A stretch of 56,305 bases of DNA from Acetobacterium malicum subsp. dehalogenans DSM 11527 (GCF_000472665.1 NZ_AXAC01000034.1:1-56305); one strand, 5' to 3'; counted from the first letter of the stretch, positions 42,001 through 50,480 are shown. Numbers and translations: made by a program. The notes: generated by a model not told the origin, from the letters alone.

Positions 42001-42630
42001 ATGGAATATATTAACAACCCCCGAGAAATTGAAGAGCGTAGTTTTGAGATTATCACCGCTGAAATGGGCGATAAGGTTTTCCCGGAAGCGATTGCCCCGA
42101 TGGTCAAACGGATCATTCATACCACCGCTGATTTTGAATATGCGGATTTATTGGAAATTCTGAACAATGGCTACGAAAGCGGGATGGAAGCCCTTAAACA
42201 AGGCAAGAAAATCTACGCCGATACCCGGATGATTCAGGTTGCCGTTAATAAAAAAGCTCTGGCCGATCACGGTATTGAAATTGTCAATTTTGTCCACGAC
42301 GCCGATGTGGCGGCCGAAGCCAAAGAACGGGGCGTGACTCGATCGACAGTCAGCATGGAAAAAGCCTTGAAGGACGACAGCGTCGGTATCTTTGCCATTG
42401 GTAATGCCCCCACCGCTTTATATACCCTGATTGAACAGGTCAAACTGGGCAATGCCAAACCGGCTCTGATCATTGGCGCTCCGATTGGTTTTGTTGGGGC
42501 AGCTGAATCTAAGGAAGCATTGGATCAGATCGACAGCCCGATCATCCGGATCAACGGACGAAAAGGTGGCAGCCCAGTCGTGGCCGCCATTCTTAACGCC
42601 ATGCTTTATCAACTGGGAAGGGAATGGTAA
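42001..42630 (+). CDS. cbiC: Cobalt-precorrin-8 methylmutase
   Basis: The 209-aa enzyme moves a methyl group on the corrin ring, giving cobyrinate. Family motifs: PREIEERSFEIITAEM, RMIHTTADFEY-like RIIHTTADFEYAD with the catalytic His, IYADTRMIQVAVN, and GNAPTALYTL with GAPIGFVGAAESKE. GAGAGTGAG precedes the start. The next gene begins before this one ends. Confidence 0.94.
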   Translation: MEYINNPREIEERSFEIITAEMGDKVFPEAIAPMVKRIIHTTADFEYADLLEILNNGYESGMEALKQGKKIYADTRMIQVAVNKKALADHGIEIVNFVHDADVAAEAKERGVTRSTVSMEKALKDDSVGIFAIGNAPTALYTLIEQVKLGNAKPALIIGAPIGFVGAAESKEALDQIDSPIIRINGRKGGSPVVAAILNAMLYQLGREW

Positions 42631-43364
42631 GGATGATGACCGCAGCAAAAAAAGGGATTTTTTATGGCATCGGGGTTGGTCCCGGTGATCCGGATCTGCT
42701 CACCGTTAAGGCCGCTAAGGTTTTAGATGCCTGCGATATGGTGATTACCCCAGTAAAAAAGATGGGCAGCACCAGTGTCGCCTTTGAAATTGTTAAAAGT
42801 CATATTTCCGATCTGTCCAAGGTTATCGAAATGAATTTCCCAATGATTTCCCTGTCTCAGGAACGGGAAGCACTGCAGAAACAATGGCAGGAGAATGCCG
42901 ATGAAATTGAAGTGCTGCTCAATCAGGGCAAGGATGTCGCCTTTATTACCTTGGGTGATCCGATGGTCTTCAGTACCTATTCTTATGTGATGGAATATCT
43001 GTTAAAACGCGATATCGAAGTGATAACCCTGTCCGGGGTGCCGTCATTCTGTAATCTGGGAGCGCAACTGAACATTCCGCTGACCCAGGGGGAAGAGTCT
43101 TTGGGGATTGTGGCGATGACTCAGCCGGTGGAAGAAATCCGGGCGATTCTGGATGCCCACCAGAATATTGTGGTGATGAAAATTTCCGCCAACAATGCCT
43201 GGATGGCTGAGGAACTTGAAGCCCGCGGTCTGGAAAAAAGCTTTGTGCTGGTATCCAACATCGGGATGGAAACCCAGCAGGTAGTCCGGGATATTGAGGT
43301 GTTAAAAGGCAAGATTCCATACTTATCGACCCTATTAATCAAAAAGAATTATCCCCTTCAGTAA
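42624..43364 (+). CDS. cbiL: Cobalt-precorrin-2 C(20)-methyltransferase
   Basis: The 246-aa tetrapyrrole methylase has the N-terminal GIGVGPGDPDLLTVKAAKVL loop, FITLGDPMVFSTYSYVMEYL for AdoMet and substrate, and a C-terminal NIGMETQQV end typical of CbiL/CobI, which methylates C20 of (cobalt-)precorrin-2. ATG 42624 and the two ATGs at 42633 and 42636 are all possible starts; the difference is only three or four residues. It overlaps cbiC by 7 bp. Confidence 0.92.
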   Translation: MVRMMTAAKKGIFYGIGVGPGDPDLLTVKAAKVLDACDMVITPVKKMGSTSVAFEIVKSHISDLSKVIEMNFPMISLSQEREALQKQWQENADEIEVLLNQGKDVAFITLGDPMVFSTYSYVMEYLLKRDIEVITLSGVPSFCNLGAQLNIPLTQGEESLGIVAMTQPVEEIRAILDAHQNIVVMKISANNAWMAEELEARGLEKSFVLVSNIGMETQQVVRDIEVLKGKIPYLSTLLIKKNYPLQ

Positions 43365-43376
43365 GGGAGGTAAGCG

Positions 43377-44522
43377 ATGTTAGATAAAACCATTGAAAAA
43401 AACGGTAAAACCCTGCGCTATGGTTATACCACTGGTTCCTGTGCCACGGCGGCGACCAAAGCAGCCTTGCTGATGTTTTTAAATCAGCAGAAATGGGAAA
43501 CGGTTGAAATCAATACGCCCAAGGGCTGGGTGCTGGATCTGGTGCTGCACGATCAGAATTTTTCAGAAAACGAAGCCTCCTGTTCAGTGGTCAAAGATTC
43601 CGGCGATGACCCGGATGTGACCAATGGCGTCAAGATCTTTGCGAAAATCACCCCATCCGATCAGGACGGAATCGCGTTTGCTGCCGGCCTTGGCGTCGGC
43701 ACCGTGACCTCGGTGGGACTCAGTATTCCACCCGGTGAACCGGCGATTAATCCGACTCCCAGAGAGATGATTACTCAGGAGATTAACACGATTTTGAATT
43801 CTGACGCGGTACGACAGCGGTCAAATTTACCCAAGGGCTGGCGGGTGGAATTGTCAATTCCCCAGGGGGTGGAACTGGCCAAGCGTACTTTTAATCCCAA
43901 GTTGGGAATTGAAGGGGGCTTGTCAATAATCGGCACCACCGGGATTGTCGAGCCGATGAGCGAAGAGGCCTGGACAGCTTCATTAAAATTGGAGTTGTCA
44001 GTTTTGCATGCCAGAGGCTTTAAAGAAATCATCTTTGTCCCTGGTAATTATGGGAAAGATTTTTCAGACGAATTGGGGCTTGATGAAAATGTGCTGGTGA
44101 AGACCAGCAATTTTATGGGTTTTATGCTGGATGAGGCCGAACGGATGGGCTTTGAGAAAATTCTGTTGATCGGACATCTGGGGAAACTGGTCAAAGTGGC
44201 GGGGGGGATTTTTAATACCCACAGCAGCGTTGCCGACGGCCGGATGGAAATTCTGACTGCCCATGCCGGTTTACTCGGGGCAACCCGGGAAACGATGGCA
44301 AAAATTATGGCGTCCAAAACCACCGATGAAGCGACCGATATTATTCTGGCCGAAAATCTGCCAGACTATTTTAATCATCTGGCCGAGGTCGTACGAAAAA
44401 AGGTCACTGATCGAGTTTATGGAACCATTGAAATAGAAGTCGTGCTATTTTCCAAGATCCATGGCTTGCTCGGACAAAGCAAAGATGCAGAAGAGTTGAG
44501 GAAACGATTATGTACCCATTAA
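43377..44522 (+). CDS. cbiD: Cobalt-precorrin-5B C(1)-methyltransferase
   Basis: The 381-aa enzyme shows the CbiD markers LRYGYTTGSCATAATKAA at its start, KDSGDDPDVTNG, GEPAINPTPREMI and a long AdoMet-binding domain with IGHLGKLVKVAGGIFNTHS. CbiD methylates C1 during the anaerobic ring-contraction route. GGGAGG precedes it. Its end overlaps cbiE by 13 bp. Confidence 0.94.
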   Translation: MLDKTIEKNGKTLRYGYTTGSCATAATKAALLMFLNQQKWETVEINTPKGWVLDLVLHDQNFSENEASCSVVKDSGDDPDVTNGVKIFAKITPSDQDGIAFAAGLGVGTVTSVGLSIPPGEPAINPTPREMITQEINTILNSDAVRQRSNLPKGWRVELSIPQGVELAKRTFNPKLGIEGGLSIIGTTGIVEPMSEEAWTASLKLELSVLHARGFKEIIFVPGNYGKDFSDELGLDENVLVKTSNFMGFMLDEAERMGFEKILLIGHLGKLVKVAGGIFNTHSSVADGRMEILTAHAGLLGATRETMAKIMASKTTDEATDIILAENLPDYFNHLAEVVRKKVTDRVYGTIEIEVVLFSKIHGLLGQSKDAEELRKRLCTH

Positions 44523-45136
44523 AAATTATTGGACTGGGACCGGGACATCCGGATTATATATTACCGATCGCATTAAAAGAAATTGAGGCGGCAGAAGTGA
44601 TCCTTTGTGGCACCCGCCACGCTGAAAGCTTTGATGCCAGTGGTAAAGAAATGCTTTTTATCGGTAAAGGAACCCCTCTGAGCGAGCTGATGGACAAGGT
44701 TGCCCAGGTGTACCAGAACCGGAAAACCGCACTGGTAGTTTCCGGCGACTGTGGCTTTTACAGTCTGCTGACCTATGCCAAAAAAGTGGTGCCGGAAAAG
44801 GACATTGTCTGTATCCCGGGGATCAGTTCGCTGCAGTATTTTTTTGCCAAATTGGCAATTAGTTGGGAGGATGCCAAGCTGATCAGTCTTCATGGCCGCG
44901 ATCAGGATTTGGCGGCGGCCCTGGCTGAAAATAAAAAGCTGGGTATTCTCACCGATAAGAATAATAATACCGCATTCATTGCCGGGATTCTTCAATCCGC
45001 CGGTTGTGAAAACAGCATGCTTTATGTCGGCGAGGAGTTATCCTATCCCAATGAAAAGATAACCCGCTTAACCGTGGCAGAAGCCCTGAGCTATCAGGAG
45101 GAAGGACTGGCAGTCGTGGTGGTAATCAATGAGTAA
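44510..45136 (+). CDS. cbiE: Cobalt-precorrin-7 C(5)-methyltransferase
   Basis: The 208-aa tetrapyrrole methylase has GLGPGHPDYILPIALKEIE at the start, the nucleotide-contact region VVSGDCGFYSLLTYA and VCIPGISSLQYFFAKL. It methylates C5; in many bacteria it is fused to CbiT, which is encoded separately here and overlaps by 8 bp. Confidence 0.93.
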   Translation: MYPLKIIGLGPGHPDYILPIALKEIEAAEVILCGTRHAESFDASGKEMLFIGKGTPLSELMDKVAQVYQNRKTALVVSGDCGFYSLLTYAKKVVPEKDIVCIPGISSLQYFFAKLAISWEDAKLISLHGRDQDLAAALAENKKLGILTDKNNNTAFIAGILQSAGCENSMLYVGEELSYPNEKITRLTVAEALSYQEEGLAVVVVINE

Positions 45137-45707
45137 GATCGCAGGATATAAGGACGATGCCTATATTCGGGGTAAGGCCCCGATGACCAAACGAGAAATC
45201 CGCATCCTGACCATTTCATTGCTGGGGATAAATCCTGGCGATGTCGTGGTGGATATCGGCGCCGGTACCGGCGGTCTCACCATGGAAGCGGCCTATGCCG
45301 CTGACCAGGGTAAGGTCTATGCGGTGGAAGCCAAGGAAACGGCGCTGGAGCTGGTCCAAAAGAACAAAGAGCATTTTAACGCCGACCATGTAGTGATTAT
45401 TCCCGGTAAAGCGCCAGAGGCACTGGTCGAAATCAAAGAACCGGTGGATCGGGTCATCATCGGTGGTTCCGGCGGTAACATGGAAGGTCTGTTCCAGTGG
45501 TGCAAGGCCAACACCCGCGCTGGCGGTCGGGTCATTGCCAACTTCGTTACCCTGGAGAACGCTGCCCAGGCCACCACCCTGATGAACCAGTATTTTCAGA
45601 ATGTGGAATTGATTCAGGTAGGGATCAGCCGAGGCGAAGGCATCGGTGGTTTAACGATGCTGAAGGCCGCCAACCCGATTTTTATTATTACTGGCGACGT
45701 GAATTAA
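45129..45707 (+). CDS. cbiT: Cobalt-precorrin-6B C(15)-methyltransferase (decarboxylating)
   Basis: The 192-aa class I methyltransferase has an AdoMet motif I VVDIGAGTGGLTMEAA (about residues 40-55) preceded by the CbiT-type MTKREIRILTIS, and ends in RGEGIGGLTMLKAANP. It methylates C15 and removes the acetate side chain at C12. It ends the biosynthetic operon; an independent promoter and riboswitch follow about 30 bp later. Confidence 0.94.
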   Translation: MSKIAGYKDDAYIRGKAPMTKREIRILTISLLGINPGDVVVDIGAGTGGLTMEAAYAADQGKVYAVEAKETALELVQKNKEHFNADHVVIIPGKAPEALVEIKEPVDRVIIGGSGGNMEGLFQWCKANTRAGGRVIANFVTLENAAQATTLMNQYFQNVELIQVGISRGEGIGGLTMLKAANPIFIITGDVN

Positions 45708-45735
45708 ATTAACGATTTAAAGGTGCAAAAGGCTA

Positions 45736-45764
45736 TTGACAAGAAGCATGACCTGGTGTAAAAT
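45736..45764 (+). promoter_or_regulatory. Strong promoter of the second cobalamin riboswitch
   Basis: A perfect TTGACA (45736-45741) and TAAAAT (45759-45764) are spaced 17 nt apart, shortly after the cbiT stop. Confidence 0.7.
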
Positions 45765-45779
45765 GAATTCAATTAAATA

Positions 45780-45960
45780 GTGAACTTGTCCTATATTCAA
45801 GGGAAAAAGGTGTAAATCCTTTGCTGTAATCGCAGCTGTAAAACATGATGACCGTCTCAAAGCCACTGTTAAGAAATTAATGGGAAGGCAGATGGAAAGT
45901 TGATTGTTGAGCCAGAAGACCTGTTTGTAGTGATTTCTTATGAAACCTCCGATTTAGAGG
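45780..45960 (+). ncRNA. Second cobalamin riboswitch, no gene directly downstream
   Basis: Features of a cobalamin aptamer are visible: the GGGAAAAAGGTGTAAATCCTT-type early helix (read as GGGAAAAAGGTG and TAAATCCTTTG), GCTGTAATCGCAGCTG, TGGGAAGGCAGATGG and the B12-box GAGCCAGAAGACCTG (45909-45923). A terminator follows at 46004. No uptake or synthesis gene lies within the next 400 bp. Confidence 0.85.
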
Positions 45961-46003
45961 ACTGTAAGAGCATTATATTTAAATTTGTAAGTATGATTCT
46001 TTT

Positions 46004-46037
46004 ATCCTTCTCCATTGGAGAAGGATTTTTTTCGTTT
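46004..46037 (+). terminator. Terminator of the second riboswitch
   Basis: ATCCTTCTCC (46004-46013) and GGAGGAAGGAT (46017-46027) pair with one bulged base, followed by a run of seven T's. Confidence 0.82.
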
Positions 46038-46039
46038 TC

Positions 46040-46200
46040 TAGCCGTCAGCGACCAGAAGCGAACCCGGGAAGTGTGTGATTCTTGGGAGTTGGTTAATTT
46101 CTCCTAGCCAATAGTAGAATCTCTTCGAATAGAAGGACATCTCCAAGTCAGTATTTAATGCCCTTCCTCGGGGATGGTGTGTGACATCCCCGAATTTATT
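46040..46200 (+). ncRNA. Candidate structured RNA with an intrinsic terminator
   Basis: The segment has several well-paired parts: CCCGGGAA (46065-46072) with TTCTTGGG (46081-46088) allowing G-U pairs, TTGG near 46091 with CCAA near 46109, CTTC/GAAG near 46123-46135, and a perfect 9-bp terminator TCGGGGATG/CATCCCCGA (46169-46194). TTCTTGGGAG can also pair with CTCCAAG (46142-46148), which would exclude the first hairpin. Both main hairpins have the same loop, GTGTGTGA. No protein fits here. It does not match any RNA class I know. Confidence 0.5.
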
Positions 46201-46271
46201 TAGCTTTCATTAATTTACATTTTTGATAGAACATTATTCCTCTGCTTAGATTTTTCTGGCCAAAAATTTGA

Positions 46272-46321
46272 GCACCAATAAAAGAAGTGCATTCGCTTTC
46301 GGATGCGCTTTTTTTATTGGC
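46272..46321. terminator. Strong bidirectional terminator
   Basis: Nested arms CCAATAAAA and TTTTATTGG enclose AGTGCATTC/GGATGCGCT, forming a long stem with T runs on both sides. It excludes a start for the next gene at 46268. Confidence 0.8.
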
Positions 46322-46429
46322 GCGTATGGGTCTTCCAATTTAAAAAAGATTTTTAAATATGCACCTAAAATGGTATACTTGCATAAAAAAACAAAGATAC
46401 TGATAAATAATCAGATAGGAAGGTCACAG

Positions 46430-47143
46430 ATGAGAATTCACTATTTACAGCACGTCTCCTTTGAAAACCCCGGCAGTATTCTGGAATGGGCAAAAGCCAA
46501 TAACGGTCTCGTCACCTCAACGCAATTGTATAACGATGAAGCGCTACCAGAGGTGAACGAATTTGACTGGCTGGTGGTGATGGGGGGGCCGATGAACATT
46601 TATGAAGAAGAGCAATATCCCTGGCTGAAGGCCGAAAAAGCGCTGATCAAAGCCGCCATTGAAGCCAACAAGGTGGTCCTTGGTATGTGTCTCGGCAGTC
46701 AGTTAATTGCTGACATCATCGGCGGGAAGGTCGTTCAAAACAACCAAAAAGAAATCGGCTGGTTTCCGATCACGTTTTCGGAAGAAGCCAAAGCGTCACT
46801 GCTGTTTGCCTTTTTTCCGGAGCATCCGGTGGTCTTTCACTGGCATGGCGATACCTTTGTCGAGCTGCCTGAGGCAGCCACGGTCATTGCTGCCAGTACC
46901 GCTTGTAAAAACCAGGCCTTCGTCTACCAACAAAGAGTTTTTGGCTTTCAGTTTCACCTGGAAAACACCTTGCCGATTATTGAAGATCTGATTGCAAATT
47001 GCGGTGATGAAATGATTCCCGGTGATTATGTGCAGTTACCGGAGGAAGTCCTGGCCCACCCGGAATACATCCTTCAGGACAATCAGTGGATGGCAGCCTT
47101 TCTGGATCAACTGAAACAACTGGCTGAGGAAGGCCGGATTTAA
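46430..47143 (+). CDS. Class I glutamine amidotransferase-like protein (GMP synthase-like)
   Basis: From ATG 46430 (after AGGAAGG) this is 237 aa. The glutaminase motif is GMCLGSQLIADIIGG with the nucleophile Cys, and the His and Glu come in FGFQFHLEN. A conserved WHGDTFVELP marks the group near GuaA and small stand-alone amidotransferases such as those acting on gamma-glutamyl compounds. No synthetase partner is next to it, so its substrate is unknown. Confidence 0.85.
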   Translation: MRIHYLQHVSFENPGSILEWAKANNGLVTSTQLYNDEALPEVNEFDWLVVMGGPMNIYEEEQYPWLKAEKALIKAAIEANKVVLGMCLGSQLIADIIGGKVVQNNQKEIGWFPITFSEEAKASLLFAFFPEHPVVFHWHGDTFVELPEAATVIAASTACKNQAFVYQQRVFGFQFHLENTLPIIEDLIANCGDEMIPGDYVQLPEEVLAHPEYILQDNQWMAAFLDQLKQLAEEGRI

Positions 47144-47235
47144 TAAAAATTTTCTTTCACAACAAATGACTGCTGAAAATTTGGGTAAATATAAACCAGG
47201 ATGTTTTAAAATATTTTGTGTAAAGGAATTTTAAG

Positions 47236-47997
47236 ATGAAAAAGGTAATGCTTAACGAAATGACCGCACTGGAAGTTCAGGAGATGTTAAAAAATGCCGA
47301 TCAGGTAACCGCCATTGTGACCTTTGGCTCCTGTGAGAGCCATGGCTGGCATTGCTGCCTGGGGCCGGATTTTTTCGTGCCATCAGAGGTGGCCAAACGC
47401 GTGGCGCAGAAGCTGGACAATGTGGTGGTGCTGCCCTGTGTCCCCTTTGGGACCTCGATTCATTATAACCGTTACCCGCTGTCGATTACGCTGCGCTACG
47501 AAACGGAAATTGCCATTGCCGAAGATATTTTCGAGAGCCTGATTAACAACGGCATCACACACATTTATATTTTAAATGGTCATGACGGCAATATTCCGGC
47601 GCTGGAAATCGCCGCCCATAAGGTTAAGGATCGCCATGGCGATGCTAAATTCCTGTATTTGTCGGATTGGTGGACCAAGGTTGGACCGATTATGGGTGAC
47701 CGTTTTGAGGTCTGGAATGGACTGGGACATGGTGGCGAAGGGGAAACCTCGATCATGATGGCATTACGGCCGGAACTGGTCAAGCTGGAAGATGCGGTTT
47801 CCCAGGTGCCGGGAAACGTCATTAAGATTAATGAGAAGGCGGACATTATCTGGGACATCAAGGAACTTACGGCCACCGGTGCCACCGGCGATCCCACCAA
47901 AGCCAGCATTGAAAAAGGCGAGCAGATGCTGGAGATCTTTGTGGATCTGGTGGCCAGCGCCATCGAAGAGATGAATCAGCGGGGCTGGGAATACTAA
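47236..47997 (+). CDS. Creatininase-family hydrolase
   Basis: The 253-aa protein matches the creatininase family, a two-metal amidohydrolase fold: FGSCESHGWHC and PDFFVPSEVA supply metal ligands, and NGHDGN and GLGHGGEGETS are strong family signatures. The real substrates differ (creatinine, or a step in riboflavin-like and other pathways), and nothing adjacent settles it. An unusual C replaces the usual second residue in the first motif (SCESHG). It is followed closely by the MORN lipoprotein gene. Confidence 0.88.
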   Translation: MKKVMLNEMTALEVQEMLKNADQVTAIVTFGSCESHGWHCCLGPDFFVPSEVAKRVAQKLDNVVVLPCVPFGTSIHYNRYPLSITLRYETEIAIAEDIFESLINNGITHIYILNGHDGNIPALEIAAHKVKDRHGDAKFLYLSDWWTKVGPIMGDRFEVWNGLGHGGEGETSIMMALRPELVKLEDAVSQVPGNVIKINEKADIIWDIKELTATGATGDPTKASIEKGEQMLEIFVDLVASAIEEMNQRGWEY

Positions 47998-48068
47998 TCT
48001 TTAGGTTTAAGAAAAGGTTTGATAAACAGAAGAAGCATTTCTGAATAAAAGAAAAGAGGTGGTCAATC

Positions 48069-48911
48069 ATGAAAAAATTAATGTTGATACTGACAGCTAT
48101 TGGTTTAGCCTTATTCCTGTCAGGCTGTTCGTTGATCCCGGGGATTTTTGGTAATAAATCGGAGTCGGTGAAAAATCAGGAAATTACCCTGGCCTTGTCA
48201 TTTGGTGAAAAAACTGGCACCTATACCGGGCAGCTGGTCAAAGGTTTGCCCCAGGGCACCGGTGTCTTCACTGTTTCCAACGAGGAAGAAGTGGCCTGGA
48301 CCTATGAAGGGGAATGGGAACAAGGTCATTTCCAGGGCGTCGGGGAAACCGTCTGGGAAGATGGGTTTATGCAGGAAGGTAACTACCAGAATGATCTTTT
48401 AAATGGGCTGGGACAAGAATATCTTGATAAGAATCTTTTATATGATGGCAATTACACCGATAATCGTTATGACGGACAGGGTACGCTTTACAATTATTAT
48501 GGCGAGGTGATCTACGAAGGCGATTTTGACATGGGCTACTACAATGAGACCGCTGTCCAGAGAAAGGTCCGATTGGATCCATTTAAAGCTCAGACCGCGG
48601 AATTATCTTATACCGAAATACTTGAAGCGGCCAAAAATGAAACCGGAAATAAGGTCAAGATGACGGGGCGGGTTTATCAGGTTTATGAAAACTTTGAAAA
48701 TCAACCATACTTCTGTGATTTTATCATGGATTTAAATGATGATCCCAATCAAATGGTGCAGGTCTACTATCGCTTAAACTCCGGAGAATCACCGCTGGTT
48801 GAAGGCCAGATGGTGACAGTCTGGGGCACCGTTGAATATCTCTATACCTACACCACCGATGCCGGTCAGGAGAACACCATCCCCAATGTGGAAGCCTGGA
48901 GCGTGGAGTAA
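48069..48911 (+). CDS. Lipoprotein with MORN-like repeats
   Basis: The 280-aa protein has a lipobox (FLSGCSLIPG, Cys about residue 21). Residues 50-155 contain four or five MORN-type repeats with Y-x-G-x-x-x-x-G-x-x-x-G spacing (TYTGQLVKGLPQGTGVF, EGEWEQGHFQGVGETVW, YDGNYTDNRYDGQGTLY). The rest is a beta-rich domain, perhaps an OB fold (VKMTGRVYQVYENFENQPYF). MORN repeats mediate membrane or protein contacts. The role is unknown. AAGAGGTGG precedes the start. Confidence 0.85.
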   Translation: MKKLMLILTAIGLALFLSGCSLIPGIFGNKSESVKNQEITLALSFGEKTGTYTGQLVKGLPQGTGVFTVSNEEEVAWTYEGEWEQGHFQGVGETVWEDGFMQEGNYQNDLLNGLGQEYLDKNLLYDGNYTDNRYDGQGTLYNYYGEVIYEGDFDMGYYNETAVQRKVRLDPFKAQTAELSYTEILEAAKNETGNKVKMTGRVYQVYENFENQPYFCDFIMDLNDDPNQMVQVYYRLNSGESPLVEGQMVTVWGTVEYLYTYTTDAGQENTIPNVEAWSVE

Positions 48912-48936
48912 AACTTAAACGCTGTAACACCTCAAA

Positions 48937-49134
48937 CTACCGTACCGACCAATTGTTAATCTGTTGTTCGCCGCGCCATGCGAAATCCGCTTTGCTCCTT
49001 TCGCATTGGTCGCGGGCAGTCGCCAACTACAAGCAAGCTTGTGATTGGCTCGTTGCCTTCGCGCAGAATCGGACAGGCTCTGCCGTGTCCGCTCCGATGC
49101 GTACAACATGATGTAACAATTGTCGGTACTGGGT
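48937..49134. repeat. Fold-back palindromic element, copy 3 (long form)
   Basis: The 198-bp element has the same ends as copy 2 but in the opposite orientation (CTACCGTACCGACCAATTG at 48937 and TGTCGGTACTGGG near 49121). Between the ends lie an added ATGCGAAA/TTTCGCAT hairpin (about 48979-49006) and a module (49011-49060: GCAGTCGCCAA, AAGCAAGCTTGTGA, TGGCTCGTTGCCTT) shared with copy 1. Confidence 0.8.
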
Positions 49135-49152
49135 TATCGTTTTGGACAGTCT

Positions 49153-49182
49153 AAAACTCCCAGACACGCGACTGGGAGTTTT
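49153..49182. terminator. Bidirectional terminator
   Basis: AAAACTCCCAG (49153-49163) and CTGGGAGTTTT (49172-49182) form a perfect 11-bp stem with an 8-nt loop. It serves the minus-strand gene that ends at 49203. Confidence 0.8.
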
Positions 49183-49202
49183 GACGTTAGTGGCGAAGAA
49201 AT

Positions 49203-50261
49203 TTAATCAAAGGTGAAGATATCTTGACCAGCGAATAAGAAAGGAATCCGATACTGGCCGCTGCCGAGGTATTCAGCGGCGGTATAATTCAACCAGGATT
49301 TACCGGCATAGCGGCGTTGAATCTGGTTGTCTCCGATTGTTCCAAAATCGAATTCTACCAGCGTATCGCCAGCATTATAACCATCATAGGTGAAATCCAG
49401 AACCTTGATGGTACCGCCGTTTTCAGTGGTTGAGACAACAATATAATCACCGCTGGCCACACTGAGCGGCGTGGGGATGTATTCACGATAGGTGGCTTGT
49501 GATACCGATAAAACTGTTCCAGAGTCGGAATTATACCAAATCCCATATAATTTATTGATGAACTCCTCCTCACTAAGAACGGATTGGGTCGTGGTTGGGG
49601 GACTAGTCAGGATATAATGCCCTTCAATTGCCGGGCTGGAAAAACCTTTAGCACTCACCGCAATGGCCTTGACGGTAGTTTCACCAATCGCCAGGGGGAT
49701 CGCAGCGGTATATTTAGCGGAAGTCTGATTTGGGAGGCTGCCATCGATGGTATAATAGACCGCATCGTCAGCACTGCCTTTGATGATTTCCAGATTCTGG
49801 GAGCCCTCATAGGTTCCTGGCGCCAGGTTGAAGTTGGGCTTTTTAACCAGGTAACTGTCCTTATTTGTTATATAGCTTTGATCTCCGGTTTCTGTGGCAG
49901 CCCGTTCCAGCAAAGCGAGAATCTCGGCTTCAGATTTTCCCGACGATAGATAGGAACTGATTAATTCATCATAGAGCTTTTTCAATTCGGCCTGATCCGT
50001 GGTTTTTTCAATTTTTTCTTCACTGGTCAGATTTGAAACGACAAATTGATTGTAAAGAAAAAAAGTGAGACCGGCCAGAATCAGTACCCCCCCGACAATT
50101 GCCAGGATGATGATCAGTGTTTTTTTGCTTTTCTTCGGCGGGGGACGTCTGGTTGGAACAATTTCAGAATCAACTTCAGTCCGTTCCAGTTCAGCCCAAT
50201 TTAATTCGTCGTTAGCCGGGGTACCTTCATAGTTGTTCGATTGGTGTTCGTGATCCTTCAT
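49203..50261 (-). CDS. Membrane-anchored protein with a CHB_HEX-type domain
   Basis: The 352-aa protein has a cytoplasmic, acidic N-terminus (residues 1-45), a single membrane helix (about 49-69: IIILAIVGGVLILAGLTFF), a helical spacer with charged residues and, at about 145-225, a chitobiase/beta-hexosaminidase C-terminal-like domain (APGTYEGSQNLEI, VYYTIDGSLPNQTSAKYT). The remaining 125 residues are beta-rich. The layout suggests a surface protein bound to the cell membrane, with its main part outside. Function unknown. Confidence 0.82.
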   Translation of the reverse strand: MKDHEHQSNNYEGTPANDELNWAELERTEVDSEIVPTRRPPPKKSKKTLIIILAIVGGVLILAGLTFFLYNQFVVSNLTSEEKIEKTTDQAELKKLYDELISSYLSSGKSEAEILALLERAATETGDQSYITNKDSYLVKKPNFNLAPGTYEGSQNLEIIKGSADDAVYYTIDGSLPNQTSAKYTAAIPLAIGETTVKAIAVSAKGFSSPAIEGHYILTSPPTTTQSVLSEEEFINKLYGIWYNSDSGTVLSVSQATYREYIPTPLSVASGDYIVVSTTENGGTIKVLDFTYDGYNAGDTLVEFDFGTIGDNQIQRRYAGKSWLNYTAAEYLGSGQYRIPFLFAGQDIFTFD

Positions 50262-50431
50262 TTTAAACCCTCCTTGTCCGGGTTGGAATCAAAACGCAAA
50301 ATAGTTATGGTAGCGAAAATTTGAAACGAATGGCCAGCAATTTACAATTGGAAAGATCGATCAGGGTCTATATTAAATCTATACCCATAAATCTCTTTTA
50401 TATGGCAGTTGAGACATTTTTTATAAAAAAA

Positions 50432-50480
50432 ACAACCGAAAAGACCACGGCCAAATAAAGGCCATGGTCTTTTCGGTTGT
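50432..50480. terminator. Long bidirectional terminator
   Basis: A 21-bp stem (50432-50452 with 50460-50480; outer part ACAACCGAAAAGACCA) has a single mismatch and T runs on both strands. It ends the minus-strand regulator gene at 50537. Confidence 0.88.

Noticed and set aside
46268-46429. Longer N-terminus for the amidotransferase gene, beginning at 46268
   Set aside because: The extra 54 codons run straight through a strong terminator hairpin, and a good ribosome site lies before ATG 46430.
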